A stretch of DNA of 64,000 bases from DT-111 sp965263225 (GTDB lineage Bacteria > Bacteroidota > Bacteroidia > Chitinophagales > Saprospiraceae), in the NCBI GenBank assembly GCA_965263225.1, contig CBDHHG010000001.1:62001-126000 (forward strand), in the 5' to 3' direction. The notes under the pieces were generated by a model. That model saw nothing but the letters and a program-made list of their open reading frames with translations. It was not told the origin of the DNA and ran no database searches. The translations under genes and the position numbers were made by a program. Positions 25,866 through 34,283 of the stretch are shown piece after piece. How positions within the stretch are numbered: the stretch's first letter is position 1; each line of letters opens with the position of its first letter.

Positions 25866-26771
25866 ATGAAAATCGTGCACCTCCTTCTATTAACCCTATT
25901 TTATTTCCAAGATGGCTAGTCAAGCCCAAAACTCTTTAGCGGATATTATCGGAGATAGCACGCTTCCGCACGAAGGGAAACCACATGGCGTTCCTGAACA
26001 TTGGGACTGGGCTTGCAGCCCAAGGGCTGGTATCAACTCCAGCAATCCATTCTAGTCGAAGGAGCAGCCTACCGCGAAGATTTCTGCCAATGATGAAAAT
26101 AAACCCGCCGATCAGCGCTTAGAAGCTGATGGTAGCCTCTCCGTAACCGCAGGTGATGGCTATAACTTTCATTTCTGGCCTAACAGCGGCCGTATCGAAT
26201 TGCCCGACATTGACATATTAGGTTGTTTTGTCACAGTTAAGGCCCGTCTAATTCTTGATGATCCAGAAGGTATGGATGACAGAGCCTCTGCCCGATACCT
26301 CATGGGAGTGGGTGGAGATTGGTGGGAGTCACTCTCGGCTATTTGGAATAATTGGACAACGAATGCCGATATGGGCATTGGCCGCTTTCGCTTTGTTACT
26401 TCCGAATGGAAATCTTACAATATGATTTCCGTTTCGCTGGAATTGATAGATAGATTTCCTCCACCTTTTGAATCTGTTCTAACCCATAACCACAATCGTT
26501 CCAAGAGTGATATCCGTTTTCTCCCCGCTTATCCTAACCCGATCTACGATAAGGTTAATATTAGGTACCAATTACCCATTGGTCGTCCATCATTATCGAT
26601 CTACTACATATCAGCGGTCAAAAGATCTCTCGCTTGTACTCCGGACATCAGCCAGCGGGTGTATATCAATTCGAGTGGGATACTACTGGACAAGCAGCAG
26701 GATTGTATTATCTCCGGATGCAGGTTGGTCAGGAGGTGAGGGTTCAAAAGTTGATCAAAGCACAGGATTAG
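25866..26771 (+). pseudogene. Decayed T9SS cargo protein gene
   Basis: A once continuous exported protein can be followed across frame changes. A signal-peptide start (MKIVHLLLLTLFYF, ATG 25866) meets a stop at 25917. The frame of 25912 then gives SQAQNSLADIIGDSTLPHEG up to a stop at 26053. Another frame gives KGWYQLQQSILVEGAAYREDF up to a stop at 26091. The next runs ADQRLEADGSLSVTAGDGY to PAYPNPIYDKVNIRYQLP at about 26090-26600, and the last gives SGQKISRLYSG...AGLYYLRMQVG...VQKLIKAQD to the stop at 26769-26771. The YPNP start and Lys-rich end are a type-A T9SS sorting domain. At least four frame breaks make it non-functional. Confidence 0.85.
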
Positions 26772-27003
26772 TGAAGTTAAAACAGTAGTCTAAATTTCAT
26801 CACAGCACCTTTCTCCTTAATATTTAGGAAAACTTTAAAGTTTAAGATATATCTTTTTAAACAAGGCTTGCGTTAATAGAGTACTACTCTTAATAGCGAT
26901 AATACAGCTAGAACATCCATACATTTTTAGATTAAACTGTTATGTAATCGTCTGAAACCCATCATTGAATTCAACGTATTGTAGTAACAGCAGAGATATA
27001 TTA

Positions 27004-27052
27004 CCCCCCAGACCCACCCCTTCAAGGTGAAGCAGTTCTGGGCCTATTCTTT
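27004..27052 (+). terminator. Nested hairpin before the NlpC/P60 gene
   Basis: CCCAGA (27007-27012) pairs with TCTGGG (27037-27042), enclosing a second stem CTTCA/TGAAG, and a T-rich CTATTCTTTT follows. It looks like a terminator for upstream transcription or a leader hairpin, since it ends only about 7 bases before the ATG at 27059. Confidence 0.45.
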
Positions 27053-27058
27053 TACCTA

Positions 27059-27790
27059 ATGAATGAAAGTATGGTAACTAGAAAATGCAGCCAAATTCTA
27101 TTCTTTGTCCTTCTAATGGGCTTATTAAGTAGTTGTGAACTCTTTACTCCGATCACGGCCGAAAGTACGCTTCGCTATCACTCTGACCGGAAAGTTTCAG
27201 CCTCAGCTACCGTATCTACTCGAACGCGTACCCGTTCGAACAGCAGATCATTACCTCCACCACCCCCACCTCCTAAACCCAGCCGATCTAGGAATTCCTC
27301 AGCTGAAGAGGCCGGAGAAAGAACAGAAACAGCCTCTGAAAGCAGACGTTCTGAGACTACGACTAGTCGAACCCGCCCCGAGTCAAGAACCGCCCTTAGC
27401 AGGGAAGAAATGCTACGCGAGGATGTGGTTCAGTATGCCAAACAATTCGTTGGGACGAAGTATTTGTATGCGGGAAAGGACCCTAGAGGCTTTGATTGTT
27501 CCGGCTTCACTCACTTTGTTTGGAAGGAGTTTGATGTATCGCTATCCGGCAGTTCCCGGATGCAAGAGGATCAAGGTACTCCTATTTCAGTTTCCAAGGC
27601 CAAAGCGGGAGACCTCATCTTCTTCCGACGAGAAAAACACGGGCGAGTATTTCATGTAGCCCTAGTAGTTTCCAACTCGCGAGAAGGGCTGAAGGTAATC
27701 CATAGTACCAATCGTGGTGTGGTGATTGATAATATTTCTAACAACTCCTATTGGAAGCCAAAGATATCTACAGCACGTAATGTACTTTAA
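27059..27790 (+). CDS. NlpC/P60 family cell-wall peptidase lipoprotein
   Basis: A cysteine peptidase expected to cut peptidoglycan stem peptides (gamma-D-glutamyl to diamino acid bonds) in the periplasm. The signal ends LSSC26, giving a lipoprotein. Residues of about 45-120 are a low-complexity linker rich in Ser, Arg and Thr with a run of seven prolines. The NlpC/P60 domain starts near 125; the catalytic residues are Cys147 (FDCSGF), His199 (VFHVALV) and His215 (IHSTN). The stop codon TAA at 27788-27790 is part of the target duplication of an insertion sequence that begins five bases later. Confidence 0.92.
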   Translation: MNESMVTRKCSQILFFVLLMGLLSSCELFTPITAESTLRYHSDRKVSASATVSTRTRTRSNSRSLPPPPPPPKPSRSRNSSAEEAGERTETASESRRSETTTSRTRPESRTALSREEMLREDVVQYAKQFVGTKYLYAGKDPRGFDCSGFTHFVWKEFDVSLSGSSRMQEDQGTPISVSKAKAGDLIFFRREKHGRVFHVALVVSNSREGLKVIHSTNRGVVIDNISNNSYWKPKISTARNVL

Positions 27791-27794
27791 GATA
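27788..27794. repeat. Target-site duplication, left copy
   Basis: TAAGATA occurs here and again at 29562-29568, directly outside the inverted ends of the insertion sequence. Its first three bases are the stop codon of the NlpC/P60 gene. Confidence 0.8.
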
Positions 27795-29561
27795 GGGCGT
27801 CCTCAAAAAGGGTTTAAGGGTCAATAAAGGGCTGATATATAAGTTATTGAATGTGCTAAATTATTACTATTGAAGTATCAAATGCAAAGAAAAAGGCTTA
27901 GCTTAGTTAAAATCCTTGCAGTTCGATGATCAAGTATACACCAGCCGCTGAACGGAATTTTGGTTTATTCCAATCGCCTTTTGGACAAGCCCTAGATGCC
28001 AATAATCGCTGGGTTAAGATGGCCGCCGTGGTGCCTTGGGACGAGATGGCCACCGTTTTCTTTTCTAAGATGAGTAAGAACCATGGTCGTCAGAGCATTG
28101 ACTTGCGTATTGTTTTAGGGGCTTTGTTGATTAAGCACATCGAAGGTATCTCGGATGAAGATACGATTCAGGCCATCCAAGAAAATGTCTATATGCAATA
28201 CTTTGTAGGCTTGCCGCGCTTCCAAACTAAGCCTGTGTTTGTTCCCTCGTTGTTTGTGGAGATCCGCAAACGTCTGGGTAAGAAAGGATCACAACAACTT
28301 AATGATATGTTGCTCCAGCAGGCTCGGCAGTTGCGAGCTATCAAGCACCGAGCCAAGCCTAAAAAGAAGGATACTGATCAAGGAGGGAATAAGTCATCTG
28401 GTCCGAATCAAGCAGGGCAAAGACCAGATGAGAAGAGCCGGGCTATGGATAATAAAGATCGCCCTGAGAATAAGAGGCCCAATAAAGGGACCTTGAAGAT
28501 GGATGCTACAGTGGCTCCACAACATATTGGTTATCCAACTGATACGCGATTATTGCATCAAGGACGCCTGTATAGCGAAGCCTTGATTGATAAGCTGTAT
28601 CAGGGGAGTGGCTTGTGGAAAAACAAGCCTCGGACCTACCGCCGGATCGCACATAAACAGTACTTGGCCTTTGCCAAGAAGCGCAATCCGGGTAAAAAAG
28701 CGATCAAAGGTACTAGAGGCAAACAACTCCGCTACCTGCGGCGCAACCTCAACCATATTAACCGCATGCTGGACCAACTACAACAAGCCGATCAAACTAT
28801 TGATTGGAAACACAGTGATTGGCAGCGATTTTGGGTGCTACAGGAGCTGTACCGCCAGCAAGATATCATGCACCGAGATGGACGTAAACGTATCGATGAT
28901 CGGATCGTTAATATTGCTCAACCCTATGTGCGACCTATCAAACGAGGTAAGGCCGGTAAATTGACTGAGTTTGGTGCCAAACTGAACGTCTCACAAACGG
29001 AAGGCTTTGCTAGAATGGACCAGGTCGACTTTGATAACTTCAATGAAGGAATACTACTCCAGGAGCAAGTTGAGGGCTACAAGGCTTTGTATGGCTATTA
29101 CCCGGAATTGGTACTTGTAGATCGAATATACCTGAACCGTCAAAACCGCAAGTTCTTAAAAGACAGAGGGATAAGACATAGCGGTAAGCCTTTGGGACGT
29201 GCCAAGCCGATGTCTGCACAACAGAAGCAAAAACGAAAGAAAGAACAAAATAAGCGCTCAGAAATCGAAGGCAAATTTGGCCAAGGAAAATCAAAATACG
29301 GGCTGGATGATATACAAACTCGACTGGAAGATACCTCCTATGCTTGTATTGGCCTTATTCTACTGGCGCTCAACACTATCAAGTTAGCCCGGGCCTTCTT
29401 TATCTTTATTTTTAGCTATTGCTACCAACAGTGGAGTATTCAAATGAATAAAACAGCTACAATGAAAGCAACGGCAAGGACTGTTGCTTACTCAACCGCC
29501 TCACATCGCCGGACTGGTATGATAATAACCTGAAATCAGCCCCGACTTTTTGAGGACGCCC
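27795..29561 (+). mobile_element. Complete insertion sequence, IS5/IS1182-like
   Basis: A 1767-base element bounded by perfect 16-base inverted ends, GGGCGTCCTCAAAAAG (27795-27810) and its complement (29546-29561), with a 7-base direct repeat TAAGATA on both sides. It holds one transposase gene on the plus strand. Intact ends, an intact gene and an exact target duplication mean a recent insertion. The family call rests on transposase motifs; the 7-base duplication is longer than I would expect for typical IS5 members, so the subgroup is uncertain. Confidence 0.9.
27926..29533 (+). CDS. IS transposase (DDE, IS5/IS1182-like)
   Basis: A 535-residue DDE transposase. The N-terminal DUF772-like domain (about 1-110) reads QSIDLRIVLGALLIKHIEGISDEDTI. 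The probable catalytic residues are Asp193 (KMDATV), Asp399 (LVDRIYLN) and Glu448 (RSEIEGKFG), which gives the usual first D, second D and E order. Residues 135-185 form a Lys/Asp/Asn/Pro-rich insert before the first Asp, and 320-350 are a basic linker. The C-terminus carries hydrophobic, then Thr-rich tails. The frame is intact, so the element may be active. Confidence 0.92.
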   Translation: MIKYTPAAERNFGLFQSPFGQALDANNRWVKMAAVVPWDEMATVFFSKMSKNHGRQSIDLRIVLGALLIKHIEGISDEDTIQAIQENVYMQYFVGLPRFQTKPVFVPSLFVEIRKRLGKKGSQQLNDMLLQQARQLRAIKHRAKPKKKDTDQGGNKSSGPNQAGQRPDEKSRAMDNKDRPENKRPNKGTLKMDATVAPQHIGYPTDTRLLHQGRLYSEALIDKLYQGSGLWKNKPRTYRRIAHKQYLAFAKKRNPGKKAIKGTRGKQLRYLRRNLNHINRMLDQLQQADQTIDWKHSDWQRFWVLQELYRQQDIMHRDGRKRIDDRIVNIAQPYVRPIKRGKAGKLTEFGAKLNVSQTEGFARMDQVDFDNFNEGILLQEQVEGYKALYGYYPELVLVDRIYLNRQNRKFLKDRGIRHSGKPLGRAKPMSAQQKQKRKKEQNKRSEIEGKFGQGKSKYGLDDIQTRLEDTSYACIGLILLALNTIKLARAFFIFIFSYCYQQWSIQMNKTATMKATARTVAYSTASHRRTGMIIT

Positions 29562-29568
29562 TAAGATA
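29562..29568. repeat. Target-site duplication, right copy
   Basis: TAAGATA repeats the sequence at 27788-27794. Joining the flanks with a single copy restores a normal NlpC/P60 gene end followed by GTAGCTCAAC. Confidence 0.8.
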
Positions 29569-29614
29569 GTAGCTCAACTACAGCAATACTATCCATAGTG
29601 CCTTCAGTTTAAGC

Positions 29615-29666
29615 GCCTTTGCGTCAGGTCCTCCCCATAAAATTGAGCGTCTCTTGACGCAAAGGC
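29615..29666 (+). terminator. Strong terminator, originally of the NlpC/P60 gene
   Basis: GCCTTTGCGTCA (29615-29626) is perfectly complementary to TGACGCAAAGGC (29655-29666), giving a 12-bp stem, and CCTTTCTGTTTT follows. Before the insertion sequence arrived it lay about 50-100 bases after the NlpC/P60 stop codon, so it is probably that gene's terminator, now separated from it by 1.8 kb. Confidence 0.65.
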
Positions 29667-29738
29667 CTTTCTGTTTTAATATCTGCCAATTGATTGGCGC
29701 TCTTGCTCAGTTAAGTGTATTCACTCTTCCCACAAGTT

Positions 29739-31994
29739 CTACTGCTTCAGCAACTTCACCACTCCCTGAGAATTATCTTGTTGCACGGATAACCAATACA
29801 CACCACGAGGAATTGTACTCAGATTCAAGTTCATTTCGGTTCTACCAGATGGAATGGTCTGTCGATGCACTTCTTCCCCCAAAGCAGAATACAAGATGAG
29901 TTCAACTGCGTGGCTACTAGCCGGAATTTCAACCTTAAATAGTCCAACTGTTGGGTTGGGAAATACATTGAAATGGAGAAGATTGGTTCCACCCTGCGCT
30001 ACACTGGATACCATTACAACATCAATATTTCCCTGGCTGACATTGGAAATTCTTTCTGGCCACCCGCCACCCGCTGGTACGAGTAGGGTTTGATATTGAT
30101 AAGCATTCTCAGCAATCGGTACATTTTGTGGTATGTATAGTTTTGCAATAATGTCATTTTGGCCTGGCATAGCAGTTTGCCGAAACTCTTGAAAGGTCGT
30201 AAAAGGAGACTGATCTAGCTGAAACCAGACAACAATTTCTTGTCCCTCTACCGCACTATAAGAGACATTGATCTCCGCTGTATCTCCTGGGCTCACACTT
30301 TCTGGTCCCAGGCTGGAGATGACCAACTGGCTATCCTCTCCTAATACGGTGACCTGGAATTGGATAAGGTCAGAAAAACTGTTGTCTACTCCTTGCCCGT
30401 CTGGTGCTATAAAGGCAAGATAGCGGTATTTAAAAGTGCCAGCTGGCACATTCATCGGAATATCGATAGTCACATCAATGGTACCAGCACCTGAACTTAC
30501 ATCCGTAACCAATTGAGTGTATACGGTGAAAGGGGCCTCATTTAACTGGAACCATACAACGATATCCTGATTGTCTGTCGCTATATAACTAACCGAAACG
30601 GTTACCTGATCTCCGGGTGAGACAGCAACAGGACCATCAACAATTAAAATGGCAGGATCAAGACTACCTTCCCCTCCACAATTCGCCGGAGCGCCATTGC
30701 CTGGAACCAATGGAGAAAAACCGAATTCATTCTGATCTGGTAATGCCATAATGGCCGCCGCAACACCGTCATAGGCGGGTTTAGGGCTGTAATTATCGCC
30801 TTCCACGATGGCCGCATCTTGACAACCAGCAAAAAATTGGTCATCTCTCAGCGTGATCCAATTGTCTTCATCCCTGAGTCCCCATATCAGTACTTCGTGG
30901 CAATTGGGTTGGGACAAAACCATCTCGCAGTAAGCCTGAAAGGCCACTTCCTGAAAAGCTTCGTCACGATCATTATTACAAATGCGGATGTCTAACTCCG
31001 TAATAGCCACTTCAAGTCCTGCTAAGGCTAGATCTTCTATGGACTGCTCTATCGATTCAATATAATCGGTGTTGAGGACACCAGTAGGACTTACCATATT
31101 TGAAAGTATCAAATGAGATTGAAAACCAACCCCATCTATCGGAGCCCCACAATCTTTTAGCGCCTTGGCTTGATCTCGCATAAAGCGGTTTTTTGAAGCC
31201 ATTGAACTGCTAAAGGTCTCAATGCCATAATCATTGATATGAAGTCGAGCCTGAGGTTGGGCTTCCCTGGCCCACACAAAAAGCATTTTGATGTAATTTT
31301 CGTAGGTCGCCTCTCCCCAGTCTGTCATACTACCATCATTGGCTCTACGATACCATGTACCGCGTCGCCATATACGTTGCCCATCTGGTGCATCGTCGGA
31401 TATGGCTTCGTTAACTACATCCCATTCATCGACTCTATCGCCACAAATTTGGCCCAAAGCCAGGATATACTTCCTGGTAAAATCGAAGACCTGTTGCCCT
31501 GTCCAAGTGGGAGCAACCACGTTCAACCAATCCGGTGCCTGATTGAACCAGATCATGGCGTGACCACGCTTGCGTAAATCGGCCCAGTCCTCATTACTTA
31601 AAAAGGCTTCAATGTTTTCCTCCGTGAGTGTTGCTCGGAGTTGCTCTACGGTGAGGTTATGAATATCCTCGGGTTCATCAGCAGGAAGCACAAAGCTCAT
31701 TTTCATGTAGTTTTCTAAGACTACTGCATTATACTCTTGCCGTAAATGGGGATCGGCCAAGCCATTTCTGAAGTTTTCAGGATCATCAAGATGCTCATTA
31801 CTAATGAGATTCCCGATGTAAATCTTCTTGGGAGCCGCCAATTCTTGCAGGCTGTTTTGCGCCGAAAGCGGCTTGTCAAAGAGCAGGAGTGCTAGCAGAG
31901 AGAGCAAGGTCAAGAAAATAGGCTTAGGCTTTATAAAAATTTTGTTGGTTGAGCTAGTGGTATTGGGTAGCATAGGGTAAGTACTTGAATTCAT
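29739..31994 (-). CDS. GH10 endo-1,4-beta-xylanase with T9SS domain
   Basis: A secreted xylanase cutting internal beta-1,4 bonds of xylan. Starting at the ATG at 31994 (751 aa), the signal segment is followed by a GH10 domain (roughly 45-430). The acid/base is Glu196 in WDVVNEAI and the nucleophile is Glu333 in AITELDIRI. Next come two tandem Ig-like repeats (about 450-560 and 560-670), each opening with VSPGD and containing VVWFQL, then a T9SS sorting domain: VFPNPTVGLFKVEI to a Lys-rich VVKLLKQ. It should be released or attached at the surface. An upstream ATG at 32033 is less likely. The gene is monocistronic and has a -7 element at 32209-32216. Confidence 0.93.
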   Translation of the reverse strand: MNSSTYPMLPNTTSSTNKIFIKPKPIFLTLLSLLALLLFDKPLSAQNSLQELAAPKKIYIGNLISNEHLDDPENFRNGLADPHLRQEYNAVVLENYMKMSFVLPADEPEDIHNLTVEQLRATLTEENIEAFLSNEDWADLRKRGHAMIWFNQAPDWLNVVAPTWTGQQVFDFTRKYILALGQICGDRVDEWDVVNEAISDDAPDGQRIWRRGTWYRRANDGSMTDWGEATYENYIKMLFVWAREAQPQARLHINDYGIETFSSSMASKNRFMRDQAKALKDCGAPIDGVGFQSHLILSNMVSPTGVLNTDYIESIEQSIEDLALAGLEVAITELDIRICNNDRDEAFQEVAFQAYCEMVLSQPNCHEVLIWGLRDEDNWITLRDDQFFAGCQDAAIVEGDNYSPKPAYDGVAAAIMALPDQNEFGFSPLVPGNGAPANCGGEGSLDPAILIVDGPVAVSPGDQVTVSVSYIATDNQDIVVWFQLNEAPFTVYTQLVTDVSSGAGTIDVTIDIPMNVPAGTFKYRYLAFIAPDGQGVDNSFSDLIQFQVTVLGEDSQLVISSLGPESVSPGDTAEINVSYSAVEGQEIVVWFQLDQSPFTTFQEFRQTAMPGQNDIIAKLYIPQNVPIAENAYQYQTLLVPAGGGWPERISNVSQGNIDVVMVSSVAQGGTNLLHFNVFPNPTVGLFKVEIPASSHAVELILYSALGEEVHRQTIPSGRTEMNLNLSTIPRGVYWLSVQQDNSQGVVKLLKQ

Positions 31995-32033
31995 AAGGTT
32001 TTTCTGAATATTATAGGTTAATTTTAAAAGCAC

Positions 32034-32457
32034 AGTATCAGCTAGATGCTCACCATAAGGTAATATCTCTCAGGAGGTTCGCCCTGGAAGAAAACCGCTA
32101 AAATAGATGTATCCCATGAATATTCTACTTCATGGTAAATTGTTGACAGCTCTAGAAGGCTTATATCTCCAATTGTACAAGACTATAACTTAGAATGATG
32201 GAACAAAACAAAGGTAAGTATCAGCTTGCCGTAATTCAAAAGAAACTTATGATCATTTCTGACATTTCAGAAGCGCGATCAAAATCAAAGATATTATTAC
32301 ACTGCCAGCCAAATTCTGACGTTGGCGTGATGTAAGACATGCTCTCTTTTACAAATCCGCTTCCTGCCCTAATTTTTCTTATCTTTACGGCCTGTCAGAA
32401 CCAAATAAGCCTACCGAACATTATATTTTTAGTCTTAACTAAAATCACGACACTAGT
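32034..32457. other. Divergent promoter region
   Basis: About 420 bases between the xylanase and adk. The minus strand has TACCTTTG (32209-32216), and the plus strand has TATCTTTA (32380-32387), 71 bases before adk. A 46-codon plus-strand frame at 32195-32335 overlaps the xylanase promoter and is not convincing. Confidence 0.45.
32209..32216 (-). promoter_or_regulatory. -7 promoter element for the xylanase gene
   Basis: Minus strand TACCTTTG, a perfect TAnnTTTG match, 214 bases before the ATG at 31994. It implies a long 5' leader. Confidence 0.4.
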
Positions 32458-33030
32458 ATGATCAATTTGATCCTCTTTGGCCCTCCAGGCTCAGGCAAGG
32501 GCACGCAAGCCGCTAAATTGGTAGAAAAATATGGGCTATTGCATATTTCAACAGGGGATTTGTTCCGATATGAAATAGGAAACAAGACTCCTTTGGGGCT
32601 GGAAGCAAAAAGTTATATAGACAAGGGAGCGCTGGTCCCAGATGCCGTCACCATTGGTATGCTACGCAATAAGGTCGAAGCCAATCCAGATGTGCAAGGA
32701 TACATCTTTGATGGGTTTCCACGCACGACGCCTCAGTCCGAGGCCTTAGACAATCTATTGGCTGAGAAGGAAGACACTGTGTCGCGTTTGGTAATGCTAT
32801 CTGTCCCTGATGAGGAGATCGTCAAGCGACTACTGCTACGTGGAGAGACTTCAGGGCGAGCCGATGACAAAGATGAAAGCGTAATCCGGCATCGCATACA
32901 GGTTTATAAAGACAATACAACTCCAGTATACGATTACTATGATGCCAAGGCAAAGGCTACGACTATCGACGGGATTGGTAGTATTGAAGATATCTTCGAC
33001 CGTCTTTCTGCTGTAATCGATACTTTATAA
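32458..33030 (+). CDS. adk: Adenylate kinase
   Basis: Adk (EC 2.7.4.3) interconverts ATP + AMP and 2 ADP, and is essential. The P-loop GPPGSGKGT is at 8-16, followed by HISTGDLFR and the AMP-binding YIFDGFPRT. At 190 residues it is the short-lid form, with no zinc-binding LID insert. A hairpin terminator follows at 33068-33101, and a TATCTTTA promoter-like element lies upstream. Confidence 0.97.
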   Translation: MINLILFGPPGSGKGTQAAKLVEKYGLLHISTGDLFRYEIGNKTPLGLEAKSYIDKGALVPDAVTIGMLRNKVEANPDVQGYIFDGFPRTTPQSEALDNLLAEKEDTVSRLVMLSVPDEEIVKRLLLRGETSGRADDKDESVIRHRIQVYKDNTTPVYDYYDAKAKATTIDGIGSIEDIFDRLSAVIDTL

Positions 33031-33067
33031 GATACTCCTTGCTAACTAAGGCAAGTATATTGTTAAA

Positions 33068-33101
33068 ACCAAGGCCGCTGATGTAGATCGGTGGCCTTGG
33101 T
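33068..33101 (+). terminator. Terminator-like hairpin after adk
   Basis: ACCAAGGCC (33068-33076) is perfectly complementary to GGCCTTGGT (33093-33101), and wobble pairs extend the stem inward. It is 37 bases after the adk stop codon. The downstream sequence TCGTTATATA is not a strong T-run. Confidence 0.6.
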
Positions 33102-33126
33102 CGTTATATAGGAAACACCTATTGAT

Positions 33127-33342
33127 ATGAACCGCCAGAAAGAATTACTTACCTTATTGCTTGTTTCCTTCCTTGCTTCTATCATGCTGGGCATGATGGA
33201 TTATGAAACAGAATCTTTGGCCCAACTTTTTACCAACGACCCCGGTAATTGGATCGCCCTACTCATCTACACGGGAGTCTTTATGCTTTTAGGCATCACC
33301 TTACTAAGTTTTTTCCGTGGACTTCGGTCACTACTTCGCTAA
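33127..33342 (+). CDS. Small two-helix membrane protein, 71 aa
   Basis: Two membrane segments are clear: residues 7-23 (LLTLLLVSFLASIMLGM) and about 42-63 (WIALLIYTGVFMLLGITLLSFF), joined by an acidic loop (DYETESLAQLFTNDPGN). The C-terminus is basic (RGLRSLLR). No family recognised. It lies just downstream of the adk terminator, so it probably has its own promoter. Confidence 0.6.
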   Translation: MNRQKELLTLLLVSFLASIMLGMMDYETESLAQLFTNDPGNWIALLIYTGVFMLLGITLLSFFRGLRSLLR

Positions 33343-33408
33343 TCCTCCGACACCAACTGTTCTAGGAAATTTTGACAGAGGCACTACTGGAAGTTCCCTA
33401 GGTACAGG

Positions 33409-34131
33409 CTAGTGGCGTATCGTCCGTAGGGCAAGCATAATCTGCTGAAATAGATCCTCAGGATGTTCCACCCTTTTGATTGTTTCTGATGCTATGATTG
33501 AGGTATCCAATGGTTTAGGGGTATAGTAATTCGCACTAATAAAAGCCTGCGCAAGTCCCTTTTGATAAACTTTGTAATCCGAAGCACTATCTCCCACCAT
33601 GATTACCGGGCCTTTAATCTGGGATCTCGATAACCAGGTCTTTAAGAAATTGGATTTACCTTTCATGAGTAGGGTTGAAGGCCGGTAGACCAGGCTCCGT
33701 TTTCCAAACCAGACAAATCGATTTGCCATTACATATTGCCCTTCCAATCCCCATTGCAAAGCGATAGGTTGTATCCATTCCTTAAAAGCAGCGGAGAGGA
33801 TATAAGGTTGGATAGATTCAGCCTGCAATTGCTCAAAAAGAGCAGGTACGGAAGGATGAATCTGTCCTTTAACTTTCTCTACATAACGTTGCACATGTTT
33901 CCGTCTAAGATAGGTAGCAGCTTTAATGAGCGTCCATATCTCACTTCCTTGGATTTGATCAGCACTCGTCTTCGGTCCCATTTCCTTTATTAGGGTCTTA
34001 ATATGGCTAGCCCCTGGACGATCTTCCAGCGCATATTGCAGGATCTGAATGGTGCTCTCTTCAGGTACCAAGGTATAGTCAAAATCAAGAAAGACATGAG
34101 CGACTGGGGAAGATATTTGCTTTTGGGACAT
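33409..34131 (-). CDS. HAD-family phosphatase
   Basis: A haloacid dehalogenase-superfamily hydrolase of 240 residues if the ATG at 34131 is used; the frame is open upstream to a GTG at 34200. Motif I is LDFDYTLVPEES with the nucleophile Asp16 and Asp18, motif II is YILSAAF, and motif IV is MVGDSASD. A C1-type helical cap lies between motifs I and II, as in phosphoserine phosphatase relatives. The substrate is unknown. It is divergent from obg, whose promoter lies in the 150-base gap. Confidence 0.85.
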   Translation of the reverse strand: MSQKQISSPVAHVFLDFDYTLVPEESTIQILQYALEDRPGASHIKTLIKEMGPKTSADQIQGSEIWTLIKAATYLRRKHVQRYVEKVKGQIHPSVPALFEQLQAESIQPYILSAAFKEWIQPIALQWGLEGQYVMANRFVWFGKRSLVYRPSTLLMKGKSNFLKTWLSRSQIKGPVIMVGDSASDYKVYQKGLAQAFISANYYTPKPLDTSIIASETIKRVEHPEDLFQQIMLALRTIRH

Positions 34132-34253
34132 ACATAAAGATTTCGTGGTCTGCCTAGGGAGTAAGATAATCATGTTTTTGAAAAGTGGGTCTTTGTTCAC
34201 ACACTCCTAAGACTTCCTTTTAAACCTTGTTAGCCCACAACCCTGAAATTCCC

Positions 34254-34261
34254 TATCTTTG
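34254..34261 (+). promoter_or_regulatory. -7 promoter element for obg
   Basis: TATCTTTG is a perfect TAnnTTTG match, 22 bases before the ATG at 34284. It lies downstream of the earliest in-frame start (TTG 34227), so it supports the ATG at 34284 as the real start. Confidence 0.6.
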
Positions 34262-34283
34262 CGCCCTAAAAAGAAGAAAAGCA

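Noticed and set aside
27795..29561. Possible composite transposon carrying the NlpC/P60 gene
   Set aside because: The target duplication closes directly on the insertion sequence and no second copy flanks the peptidase gene.
32195..32335. 46-codon plus-strand frame between the xylanase gene and adk
   Set aside because: It covers the xylanase -7 element and has no recognisable feature.
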